The notes under the pieces are model-generated. The model was given only the letters and a program-made list of their open reading frames with translations, was not told the origin of the DNA and ran no database searches. A stretch of 64,000 nucleotides of DNA, from NCBI GenBank assembly GCA_029781865.1, contig JAKOVW010000008.1:62001-126000 (forward strand), written 5' to 3'. The translations under genes and the position numbers were made by a program. This document shows, piece by piece, positions 25,048-33,754 of this stretch. The stretch comes from Bacteroidota bacterium (GTDB lineage: Bacteria; Bacteroidota; Bacteroidia; Chitinophagales; Saprospiraceae). Position 1 is the stretch's first letter. Each line of letters opens with the position of its first letter.

Positions 25048-25929
25048 ATGAAATATACGATAGCCATTTTCCTGATTACGGTATTTTTAAATGACAAATC
25101 TTACTCCCAGGATTTATTGGATTTAGTCAAGCAAGATCAGGTCTCAGAAAAAGTGCACAATGCATTTAAATCCACGCGTGTCATTAATAATCACAGCATG
25201 GAAATGCTTTCTGCAGGTCAGCTCGACTTCAGAATATTACACCGGTTTTATAAAGGCGAAGGCTATAAGAATTTTTTCGGATTGGATAATGCCTATATGC
25301 GACTGGGTCTTGATTATGGGATAACAAAAAACCTGACAGTAGGAATCGGCAGGTGCAATTTTAAAAAAGAAGTGGATGGATTTCTGCGGTACCGCATTCT
25401 ATGGCAATCTACCGGACCCAAATCGATGCCGATCAGTTTAATTTGGACCAGTGGTTTTGTAAGAAATGGTTTGGAATCTCCCCTTGCAGACCCTGAACTA
25501 AAGGTCACATTTGCAAGAAGAATGAGTTATTATCATCAACTGGTTATTGGCAGAAAATTCACCGAACGATTTACGCTGCAATTGAGTCCTATCCTGGTAC
25601 ATTCAAATATAGTAGACAATGTTTTGATACCGAATGATATTTATGCCCTTGAATTGGGTGCCCGCTACAAGTTCACCAAACGATTGGCTTTTGTAGTCGA
25701 TTATTCATTTCCATTTAATAGTTTCCCCAGAGATTTCAAATCGCATCCCTTATCTATTGGATTTGATATAGAAACCGGAGGCCATGTGTTCCAGCTTCAT
25801 TTTTCTAATGCCAAAGGAATGAATGAAAGATCTCTTGTTAATGAAGAAAATGGAAGCTGGTTTGATGGCGATATTCAATTTGGCTTTAATATTTCCCGCA
25901 TTTTCCAATTAAAGAAAAATAAAATCTAA
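25048..25929 (+). CDS. DUF5777 family outer-membrane beta-barrel protein
   Basis: The 293-residue protein has a signal peptide (residues 1-20, 'FLNDKSYSQD') and the DUF5777 pattern: 'AFKSTRVINNHSMEML' near residue 40, 'LDFRILHRF', 'LGLDYGITKNLTVGIGR', then 'ELGARYKFTKRLAFVVDYS', ending in alternating strands ('FGFNISRIFQ'). The predicted product is an outer-membrane barrel. It starts 42 bp after the cytochrome-like lipoprotein gene and ends 64 bp before the choice-of-anchor V gene, so the three probably form an operon. The role of the family is not established. The company of heme-motif proteins suggests a redox function at the outer membrane. Confidence 0.85.
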   Translation: MKYTIAIFLITVFLNDKSYSQDLLDLVKQDQVSEKVHNAFKSTRVINNHSMEMLSAGQLDFRILHRFYKGEGYKNFFGLDNAYMRLGLDYGITKNLTVGIGRCNFKKEVDGFLRYRILWQSTGPKSMPISLIWTSGFVRNGLESPLADPELKVTFARRMSYYHQLVIGRKFTERFTLQLSPILVHSNIVDNVLIPNDIYALELGARYKFTKRLAFVVDYSFPFNSFPRDFKSHPLSIGFDIETGGHVFQLHFSNAKGMNERSLVNEENGSWFDGDIQFGFNISRIFQLKKNKI

Positions 25930-25993
25930 TCAAGCAACCGAATACGGTCTTAATTCGTAATAATCTTTTTAAATACAACTCAATTAGTTTCTG

Positions 25994-26794
25994 ATGATCA
26001 ACAAATTAATACTTCCATTTTTTACACTCGCCCTGATCGCACTACTTTCAACCGGTTCAATGCCAGAGCCCAGCAACCCTCCTACTGGAAATACCGGAGC
26101 TCCCGGGGAAACTGCATGTATGCTTTCCGGCTGCCATAGCGGTGGAAGTTTTACCGGCACTGTTGATATTTCCGGAGTGCCTGATACGGTAATTGCAAAT
26201 CAAACGTATAACATTACCCTGACCAATAAATCAAATGCAGTACGATCAGGTTTTCAATTGACCGTATTGGATACCACCAATAAATTTATAGGTACTTTGA
26301 TTAAAGGCACCAATGTGAGTATTGCTAAGGATAATTTCAATGGAAGAACTTATGCAAGACAATCAGCGGCACAATTTCTCACTAATGGTGAAACCTCCTG
26401 GAGCTTTCAATGGAAGGCCCCTGCCAGCTCGAATGAAAAACTGACTTTTTATTTCGTAAGTATGTGTGCTAACGGAGATGGAAACAATTCCAAAGACAAC
26501 TCCATCAAAAATACCAGAAAGGTTATATTTAATTTACCTGTAGCCAATACTGACTTAAATTCAAACTTATCAAAGTCATCCATTACCATTCAGGATCGCA
26601 GGTTAATTCTGTCAACTACTCAAAACGATGTTGTTCAAAATTTGATATTAACCAGTCTCAATGGAATTCAACTCATCGTCAATAGTGCTGCAACAGATAA
26701 TATCTTTGATCTGCCCGGCAATGTACATGGAATCTATCTGATACAATATAAAACGGATCAGACCATGCACTCAGAAAAGGTGTATATTCCATAA
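25994..26794 (+). CDS. Choice-of-anchor V domain protein with T9SS sorting domain
   Basis: The 266-residue protein has a signal peptide, then 'TGNTGAPGETACMLSGCHSG', the hallmark of the choice-of-anchor V family. It holds a C42-x4-C47-H48 motif that could bind heme c. A beta-sandwich follows (about residues 55-175, 'NQTYNITLTNKS...GFQLTVLD'), resembling reeler-type domains. The C-terminal 80 residues form a type A T9SS sorting domain ending in 'GIYLIQYKTDQTMHSEKVYIP'-like sequence. It would be exported across the outer membrane, where a heme would be surface exposed. It is the last gene of the cytochrome/DUF5777 cluster. Confidence 0.82.
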   Translation: MINKLILPFFTLALIALLSTGSMPEPSNPPTGNTGAPGETACMLSGCHSGGSFTGTVDISGVPDTVIANQTYNITLTNKSNAVRSGFQLTVLDTTNKFIGTLIKGTNVSIAKDNFNGRTYARQSAAQFLTNGETSWSFQWKAPASSNEKLTFYFVSMCANGDGNNSKDNSIKNTRKVIFNLPVANTDLNSNLSKSSITIQDRRLILSTTQNDVVQNLILTSLNGIQLIVNSAATDNIFDLPGNVHGIYLIQYKTDQTMHSEKVYIP

Positions 26795-27162
26795 GGAATT
26801 ATCCTTTACCAATGTTCATACTCTCCTCAAATGCAGGAGGATTCGACCTTTATATAGAATGGTTCTAAAGTAGCATTTTCTATTCTTTTAGAAGTATTTG
26901 GTCCTGGTCTATTCTCAATTGTTTTACCATACATGATGACACTTGGAATCCATTGAGATTCCTGCTATTTGATTTATTTACAGCCCCTTTTACATGTTCT
27001 TTCAATATATGTGTATTCAATTACCGGAATAAAGAGAATTTATTTGCGGGAAAACACCCTTTTAGTGATAACCAATTAGCTGTTTCAAATTGCGTAAAAA
27101 GCCCCCGGCTTATACCGAGTGATACCTTTGAAATAGAAAATGATTGACTAAATCGAATACAC
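26795..27162. other. Intergenic region of 368 bp
   Basis: No credible gene is seen. A 64-codon frame (26953-27147) has no recognisable features and a composition unlike its neighbours. Near the right end, TACCTTTG (27123-27130) matches the Bacteroidota -7 element and is the probable promoter of the TPR-CHAT gene. Confidence 0.5.
27123..27130 (+). promoter_or_regulatory. Candidate -7 element (TACCTTTG) for TPR-CHAT gene
   Basis: TACCTTTG matches TAnnTTTG and ends 32 bp before the ATG at 27163. The nearest TTG is about 30 bp upstream, too far for an ideal -33 element. Confidence 0.45.
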
Positions 27163-30100
27163 ATGAAACCTTTATTGAATACCATTATTGCATTAATTCT
27201 CCCGGCTTACATGTGCCATGCACAACACCCTGAGAGCACCTTGTATGAATTTTCTGAATCCATCAAACAAAAATCAGAAATGCAGTTTGATTCTCTACCC
27301 TATCAGCAAGCATTGTCCCTTTATTTTAATTCATCAGATCAATGTACTCCCGGCAATGAATGCGAAATGGATACTCAACGGTTCCTTAAAATAGTCAAGG
27401 CTGAATTAATGATAATCCAGGCAAAGTATCAGAAATCATTAGAATTACTTTCTGAGTTATCTTCAGCTGATTTCAAATCCAATCATTCTCTTTACCAGGA
27501 ATCACTATTGCTTAAACTTCGAATATATTCTAAATTAAGCAAACACAGGCAAACCCATCAAATTCTTCAACAAATAGACTCAATAGCAAAACGCTCTACT
27601 AAGTTGCTGACCAAAACGGAACGATTCAGAATATGCAATGCGGAAGCAGGTTTAGCTCTGAATGAAGACAGATATTCAGATGTGGTCTCTTATCTGAATG
27701 AACAATTAAAAAACCCTGGTTTACAAACCAAAGCAGAACGAAAAGTGTATGCAAATGCGCTGATGTTGATAGGTGATTTGCAATTAAAACTTAACAAAAA
27801 CGATTCAGCAATGAATTGCTTTAAATCCGCCGAATCCATTTTACTACGGGATTATCCAAAAGAACACTATGAGTTTGGTAAATTAAATTTTCAGATCGGG
27901 AATTACTATAAAAATACCGGACAGTTTAGTGAATCAGAAAAATACTATATAAACGCAATGGCCATTTTTAAAAATAAAATCGGTGCGTACCATCCGGATT
28001 TTGCCAATATGCTAAGGGTGCTGGCTAATTTGTACCGTAGAACAGGCCGCTTTGAACTCGCAGATTTTAACTACAATGAGTCTATCCGCATTCTAAAACA
28101 ATTAGGACTGGAAAAGATCAGTCTGTATGCTCTTATCCAAACTAATCAGGGCTTGCTCTATACCCTTGTTGGAAAGAGAAAAGAAGCAGAACGATTATTT
28201 CAACAAGCCACAATAAATTTAGAATCGAATGGAGACACCATGAATCTGGATTATGTGTGCACGTTGGAAAATCTGGCAAATTTATATTACAACCAACTCA
28301 GGCTTGACACTGCAGAAAGTCTTTATCTGAAATGTATTCATTACAGAGAATTAATACAAGGTAATAAGCATGCTGATTATGCTGAATGCCTGAACAGCTT
28401 AGGCAATATATATCAGAAAAGAGAAAAATTCGGCATTGCAGAATCGTATTATATAAAGGCCATTGATATTATCTCTCAGGAATCCATTGGTAAAGAAACC
28501 AGGCCACATTTTTTCAACAACCTCGCATTGCTGTATTCAAAAACCAGGCAGTTTGAGAAAGCAGAAAGCTTATTCCTCGAGGTCAAATTACTCTATGAAA
28601 ATCTTTATGGCAAAATGAACCGAAATTATCTAAGCCTCCTGGACAATATGGCTCAAATGTATAACGACATGAATGACAAAATAAAAGCAACAGAATACTT
28701 TATTGCAGCCAGCAAACTCAGAAAACGGATTATCTATGATTCCTTCAGGTATCTTTCAAGCAATGAAATTGATGGATATATGCAGCGCTTCAGAAGAGGG
28801 ATCTCCAATTTTAATAACTATCTGATTCAATCCAATAATTCGTCAGAATTACTTCTTAAAGAAGCTTTTGAGAATGAATTGTTTTATAAAGGTTATTTAT
28901 TGAATTATCACCTTGAATTAAATAAAATGATAAAAGGCAAACCAGAACTCATTTCCTTAAGTGACAGCATTAAATCCATTTATAAGATAATTGCCAAAGA
29001 ATATGTAAAATCACCCATTTCAGAAACAACGATTGACTCTATCGAAGAAATAGCACATATCCTGGAAAAAAAGTTAGGAAACAAAACGGACGAATACACA
29101 CAACTTCTTCACCTGAATCAATATGAAGAGCTCAAAAGAGAGTTAAGAACGAATGAAGCCATTGTTGAAATGATGTACCTGAATTTACATGAAGATTTAA
29201 CAAAGGACAGTGCAGTATATGGCGCAATCATTATTTCAAATGAAAATCCTGATCCCATTTTCGTTAATCTTTGCAGCGAAGAGGAGCTTCAAAAATTATT
29301 TATCAAATCAAATACACTGAATGCTGACTATGTAAACGCATTATATAGTAATAATTCCAGAGGATTAATTCCTGTTGAAAAAAACAAAACCGGGCTGTAT
29401 GATTTAATTTGGAAAAAACTGGAAATTTATTTGAAAAACATCAATACGATTTATTATGTACCAGCGGGTTTGCTCCATAAAATCAATATCCAGGCAATAT
29501 CCGTGAACAGCCATGATGTAGTCGGCAACCAATTCAATATCGTTCAATTATCCAATAGCCGTCAGTTACTTAACCGAATAGAGAAAAAACAAAGATTTCA
29601 TTCCGCATTGGTAATGGGGGGAATCCAATATGACGAAATTCAAAGTCCAAACCATTATGACATGAAACTGGAAGCCGGGACTAGAGGTTCGGCTGAACAA
29701 CAGAACAATAAAGGTAGTGATCATTACTGGCCTGAATTAAACCACACCAATCGCGAAATTTATCGACTGAATGACTTAATGAAAAAAAGTAAAATCAGAA
29801 TAAATAAATATGTTGGATCTGATGCAACTGAAGAAGTATTTAAAATGGCAACTTCAACCAAAGGAAGCCCTGATATCATACACATAGCTACACATGGTTA
29901 CTTTTTCCCGGAAAATGACAAACCAAGTAAAGATCAGTCCGACAAAAATTGTCCATATATACACTCCAGGGATCCCATGATCAGATCCGGATTGGTATTG
30001 GCATTTGGCAATTATGCCTGGCAGAATTGCGAAGCCCTACCCGGTAGAAATGAAGATGGCATTTTAACAGCCTTCGAAATCAGTCAGATGAACCTTCATA

Positions 30101-30390
30101 AGACCAAACTTGCCGTTCTTTCCGCATGTGAAACGGGCTTAGGAGATATTAAAGGCACTGAGGGTGTATATGGCCTTCAGCGGGCATTTAAAATTGCAGG
30201 AGTTAAATATCTCATCATGTCTCTTTGGCAAATACCGGACCTTCAAACTGAAGAACTTATGCAGAAATTTTACACCAATCTTCTTAAAGACAAAATGGAT
30301 ATACCGCAGGCATTTAAATCTGCCCAGATGGACATGAAAGCGAAATACAATGATCCCTATTTCTGGGCCGGATTTATACTGGTTCAATAA
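27163..30390 (+). CDS. Exported TPR-CHAT protein (caspase-like peptidase domain)
   Basis: The 1075-residue protein has an N-terminal signal peptide (about residues 1-20, ending 'CHAQ'). Next come about ten tetratricopeptide repeats (roughly 35-540) with the usual 'A...Y..A..I' spacing, for example 'AESYYIKAIDII' and 'AESLFLEVKLLYE'. A helical region (550-680) precedes a CHAT domain (about 730-1075). The CHAT dyad is intact: His911 in 'IHIATHGYFF' and Cys989 in 'VLSACETGLG', followed by 'QRAFKIAGVKYLIMSLWQI'. CHAT proteins are clan CD peptidases related to caspases and separase. Most known examples act in the cytoplasm; this one appears to be exported. It is monocistronic, so partners and substrates are unknown. 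Confidence 0.9.
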   Translation: MKPLLNTIIALILPAYMCHAQHPESTLYEFSESIKQKSEMQFDSLPYQQALSLYFNSSDQCTPGNECEMDTQRFLKIVKAELMIIQAKYQKSLELLSELSSADFKSNHSLYQESLLLKLRIYSKLSKHRQTHQILQQIDSIAKRSTKLLTKTERFRICNAEAGLALNEDRYSDVVSYLNEQLKNPGLQTKAERKVYANALMLIGDLQLKLNKNDSAMNCFKSAESILLRDYPKEHYEFGKLNFQIGNYYKNTGQFSESEKYYINAMAIFKNKIGAYHPDFANMLRVLANLYRRTGRFELADFNYNESIRILKQLGLEKISLYALIQTNQGLLYTLVGKRKEAERLFQQATINLESNGDTMNLDYVCTLENLANLYYNQLRLDTAESLYLKCIHYRELIQGNKHADYAECLNSLGNIYQKREKFGIAESYYIKAIDIISQESIGKETRPHFFNNLALLYSKTRQFEKAESLFLEVKLLYENLYGKMNRNYLSLLDNMAQMYNDMNDKIKATEYFIAASKLRKRIIYDSFRYLSSNEIDGYMQRFRRGISNFNNYLIQSNNSSELLLKEAFENELFYKGYLLNYHLELNKMIKGKPELISLSDSIKSIYKIIAKEYVKSPISETTIDSIEEIAHILEKKLGNKTDEYTQLLHLNQYEELKRELRTNEAIVEMMYLNLHEDLTKDSAVYGAIIISNENPDPIFVNLCSEEELQKLFIKSNTLNADYVNALYSNNSRGLIPVEKNKTGLYDLIWKKLEIYLKNINTIYYVPAGLLHKINIQAISVNSHDVVGNQFNIVQLSNSRQLLNRIEKKQRFHSALVMGGIQYDEIQSPNHYDMKLEAGTRGSAEQQNNKGSDHYWPELNHTNREIYRLNDLMKKSKIRINKYVGSDATEEVFKMATSTKGSPDIIHIATHGYFFPENDKPSKDQSDKNCPYIHSRDPMIRSGLVLAFGNYAWQNCEALPGRNEDGILTAFEISQMNLHKTKLAVLSACETGLGDIKGTEGVYGLQRAFKIAGVKYLIMSLWQIPDLQTEELMQKFYTNLLKDKMDIPQAFKSAQMDMKAKYNDPYFWAGFILVQ

Positions 30391-30825
30391 CACAAAATAA
30401 ATGCAATTGAAATCCGGCGGGTAATTCCCATTGGAAATAAACCATTGTTGAATATTCATCCTTTTTGTTTGATTGCTATAGGAAATTTCATTCTTATAAA
30501 ATGATACAACTGATCATCCAATCCGGTAGAATTCATTCTCAGGCCTGATCGCTTTTTGAAGATGTTATCTAGGGATATTATTATTGATTTAATACTATCC
30601 ATTTACTTTTACGATAACCAATTGTCTAATCAGCTATTTAAAGGTATAGAACTCTTATTCACTTTTACCTATTACGAAATGCCTTTAATAAAGACGACAT
30701 ATAACCAACTCAAAACACAGTATAAATTAAACAAATACCGACATCAAATAACTAAAATACATAGCTTTTTAAAATAAGAACAATAGTACAATTAATGATC
30801 CGACTTATAATGAATTTAAAAGAAA
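30391..30825. other. Intergenic region of 435 bp
   Basis: I see no credible gene, repeat or RNA. A 73-codon frame (30556-30777) begins with TTG, is very AT-rich and has no domain or neighbour support. No clear terminator follows the CHAT gene. Confidence 0.5.
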
Positions 30826-31530
30826 ATGAAAAAGAAGCTTGTACCGGCATTGAACTTAGGAATAATACTCCTTTTTTTCAATAGCCTTGCCTGTCATCAG
30901 CTATCTTTAACTAAACGCGAACCATCAAATCAATCTTTATATGTGAAAGACATGATCATCAAAGACGAGACAGGAAAAAACCAAATCGAACTTCGATTGA
31001 GTAGCCTAGATTCTGATTTTCTGAACTCGTATTCATCCAAACCATGGAAGCTCATCGAACTGCCCCTGAACACAGGGGGCCCGGCAACACAGCTACCTGA
31101 ATCTTTTGCAGACGAATCGCCATTTCAAACGATTACTGCCAAATTACATATAGAAATTTTGCGCAAGTCCTTTGAAGCAGAAATCGGAGTATTTTACATA
31201 GAGGATATCCATACCGATGCCAAAGAAAAGCAGGCGCTGATAGAATCAGAATTTATTTCTGAAATAGAATCTTTTGGTGGTTCTATTCAATTTTCAAATC
31301 CCAAAACAAATGCAAATGACAAAATCATTTATCATGCTGAAACAATTGATGATCTTTCCGTAATACCAATTTCCGGTGAATATTTAACAACTAAAGAATC
31401 ATCGTTTGGTGTTATCGATTTTTCAGATCACAAAGGCATGATCCATGCCTGGAGAGTTCGGATAAGACATGATATCAGTATATTCCCAATTGTCCGCTGG
31501 AGTAATAATGTATCTTCAAAATTTCCATAA
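30826..31530 (+). CDS. Predicted lipoprotein, function unknown
   Basis: The 234-residue product has a hydrophobic signal segment and a lipobox ending at Cys23 ('FFNSLACHQ'). The mature part is acidic and mixed alpha/beta, with 'DMIIKDETGKNQIELRLSS' near residue 45 and 'VIDFSDHKGMIHAWRVRIRHD' near 200. I recognise no family or catalytic motif. It lies 435 bp after the TPR-CHAT gene on the same strand and converges on the dehydrogenase gene. The start at 30826 is supported by the signal peptide. The protein is likely anchored in the outer or inner membrane and faces the periplasm. Confidence 0.7.
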   Translation: MKKKLVPALNLGIILLFFNSLACHQLSLTKREPSNQSLYVKDMIIKDETGKNQIELRLSSLDSDFLNSYSSKPWKLIELPLNTGGPATQLPESFADESPFQTITAKLHIEILRKSFEAEIGVFYIEDIHTDAKEKQALIESEFISEIESFGGSIQFSNPKTNANDKIIYHAETIDDLSVIPISGEYLTTKESSFGVIDFSDHKGMIHAWRVRIRHDISIFPIVRWSNNVSSKFP

Positions 31531-31589
31531 ACAATTTGAACTAAGTTCAAACAAAGTCACAAAATAAATTCTGTTATTCAAGACCATTA

Positions 31590-33653
31590 TCAGTAATTGA
31601 GAATCCATTGAAGCAATGATTTAATATCATCCACTTTAGGCAGCATTTCGGATTCCAATGTGCTGTTTAAAGGAATAGCCGGTAAATTTTTAGCTCCGAG
31701 AAACTTCACCGGAGCATCTAAATACTCAAAACAATGATCGCTTATGCGCCCGGCCAGCGTTTGTGCAAAACTGTTTTCTATTGTTTCCTCGGTAAGAACC
31801 AAACATCGGTTTAGTTTCTTGACGGAATTGTAAATGGATTCTGTATCCAATGGAACCAGAGTCCTCAAATCGATTATTTCAACTCTATTCTTAAACTCCC
31901 TGGAAGCATTCAATGCCCAATGTACTCCCATGCCATAAGTAATAATAGTCATCCTGGATTCAGTTTCAGAAGGTTCTGCATGTTGTACAATATTTGCCTG
32001 ACCAAGAGGAATGATGTAATCTTCATCAGGCATCACCACTTTTGCTGCATCTGTACCTGGCACTTTTGACCAATATAATCCTTTGTGCTCAAAAATCACG
32101 ACCGGATTTGGATCATAGTAAGCGGCTTTGATCAGACCTTTCAAGTCTGCACCATTGGAAGGATAGACTACTTTTACACCTTTGATATTGCAAACAACAG
32201 ATTCGACACTGGATGAATGATAAGGGCCGCCGCTTCCATAAGCACCAATTGGTACCCGCAATATCATGCTCACAGGCCACTTCCCGTTTGTAAGAAAACA
32301 GGAACGTGCTACTTCTGTAAACAATTGATTTAATCCGGGCCATATATAATCTGCAAATTGTACTTCGACAATCGGTTTCAGTCCTACAGCCGACATACCT
32401 ACTGTGCTGCCAACAATGAAGGCTTCCTGTATGGGTGTATTGAATACCCGATGATCGCCAAATTTTTGAGCAAGAGTGGCTGCTTCCCTGAAAACACCGC
32501 CTAATCGCTTACCTACATCCTGACCATAGAGCAAGCACTCCGGATGCTTGCGCATCAATTCTTCTATTGCAAATAGTGCACAATCCACCATTACTTTCTC
32601 TTCTCCATTCTCCGGTTTTCTAGTACCCTGTTCCTTATCAATTAGAGTAGGTGCGAAATCATGTGTATATAAATCAGAAGGTAACGGGTCTTCTGAAGCT
32701 TTTGCTTTTTCATAATCCGCCTTAACAAGATCTACTGCTTTTAATTCGAGTTCCTTGAGATAAGCATCGCTGAATCCCTGTTGACGCAGGTAAGCAATTA
32801 TCTTTGGAAAAGGATCCTGTTTGTTCTGTAAATCGAGATCATCCCGATACCATTCTTTTCGCACACCACTGGTATGGTGATTCAGAAGAGGTACTTTTGC
32901 GTGTAGCAAAAAAGGTCTGCGTGTTTCACGGATATAATTCAATGCATCCTGAATGGCGCTATAACAATCAGGAAAATCTGTGCCATCTATACTTTTTGAT
33001 TCAATTCCCGGAAATCCTTTGATATAATCAAATGCAGATCCTTTTCTATATTCTGATGAGTGGGCGCTTATATCCCATTCGTTATCCTGTACAAAATACA
33101 AAATAGGCAATTGCTTTAATGATGCCATATGAAACGCTTCAGCTACTTCGCCTTCAGTAATAGAAGCATCACCAAGTGAACAAACCGCTAAAGGTTTTTT
33201 AGATTTATCATTTAATTTGGACAGTTCTCTATATTGGATTCCAAGTGCTATACCGGTTGTAGGAATAGCCTGCATGCCCGTTGCAGAGGATTGATGAGGT
33301 ATCCGGGGTTTATCGTCTTGTTTCAAACTTGGATGACAATAATAGGATCTCCCACCTGAAAAAGGATCATCTCTTTTTGCCATCAATTGCAACATCAGCT
33401 CATAAGGTTGCATGCCAATGGCAAGCAAAATACTATCATCCCTGTAATAGGCTGATAAAAAATCTTCGGGCTTCAATTGGAGGCCTAAAGCAATCTGCAC
33501 AGCTTCATGACCCCTGGATGTAGCGTGTACATACTTTGAAACAAACTTAAAATTGGCTTCATATAATTCGGTCATACTTTTGGCTGTACACATCAATACA
33601 AATGCCCGTTCCAAAATATCACGACCTGGTATAGATTTATTGTTTTTTGTCAT
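31590..33653 (-). CDS. 2-oxoacid dehydrogenase E1 component, fused alpha and beta subunits
   Basis: The 687-residue protein joins both subunits of a thiamine-diphosphate E1. The alpha half (residues about 1-320) contains 'SLGDASITEGEVAEAFHMAS' and 'YFVQDNEWDIS', which form the GDx...N Mg-ThDP site. The beta half (about 350-687) begins 'CALFAIEELMRKHPECLLYG' and contains 'QDVGKRLGGVF', 'NTPIQEAFIVGSTVGMSAVG' and 'EVQFADYIWPGLNQL'. Such fusions are common in Bacteroidota and usually oxidise branched-chain 2-oxoacids or a related substrate, passing the acyl group to a lipoyl E2. No E2 or E3 gene is in the window. Substrate is inferred from family similarity only. Confidence 0.88.
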   Translation of the reverse strand: MTKNNKSIPGRDILERAFVLMCTAKSMTELYEANFKFVSKYVHATSRGHEAVQIALGLQLKPEDFLSAYYRDDSILLAIGMQPYELMLQLMAKRDDPFSGGRSYYCHPSLKQDDKPRIPHQSSATGMQAIPTTGIALGIQYRELSKLNDKSKKPLAVCSLGDASITEGEVAEAFHMASLKQLPILYFVQDNEWDISAHSSEYRKGSAFDYIKGFPGIESKSIDGTDFPDCYSAIQDALNYIRETRRPFLLHAKVPLLNHHTSGVRKEWYRDDLDLQNKQDPFPKIIAYLRQQGFSDAYLKELELKAVDLVKADYEKAKASEDPLPSDLYTHDFAPTLIDKEQGTRKPENGEEKVMVDCALFAIEELMRKHPECLLYGQDVGKRLGGVFREAATLAQKFGDHRVFNTPIQEAFIVGSTVGMSAVGLKPIVEVQFADYIWPGLNQLFTEVARSCFLTNGKWPVSMILRVPIGAYGSGGPYHSSSVESVVCNIKGVKVVYPSNGADLKGLIKAAYYDPNPVVIFEHKGLYWSKVPGTDAAKVVMPDEDYIIPLGQANIVQHAEPSETESRMTIITYGMGVHWALNASREFKNRVEIIDLRTLVPLDTESIYNSVKKLNRCLVLTEETIENSFAQTLAGRISDHCFEYLDAPVKFLGAKNLPAIPLNSTLESEMLPKVDDIKSLLQWILNY

Positions 33654-33754
33654 TCTTGATTTGAAAATTACAACAAGAGAATTAGGTTCCGGAAATGTCT
33701 ATTCATCTTAATTCATTCTAACTTATATTTCGCAATATATGGATTTTTAAATCC

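Noticed and set aside
26953-27147. 64-codon plus-strand frame before the TPR-CHAT gene
   Set aside because: It overlaps the probable promoter and leader of the CHAT gene and has no recognisable sequence features.
27163-30390. Gasdermin or type III-E CRISPR defence locus suggested by the CHAT domain
   Set aside because: No gasdermin-like, Cas or signalling gene is adjacent and the CHAT protein carries an export signal, so a defence island is not supported.
30556-30777. 73-codon plus-strand frame between CHAT and lipoprotein genes
   Set aside because: TTG start, extreme AT richness, no domain, no promoter and no signal peptide.
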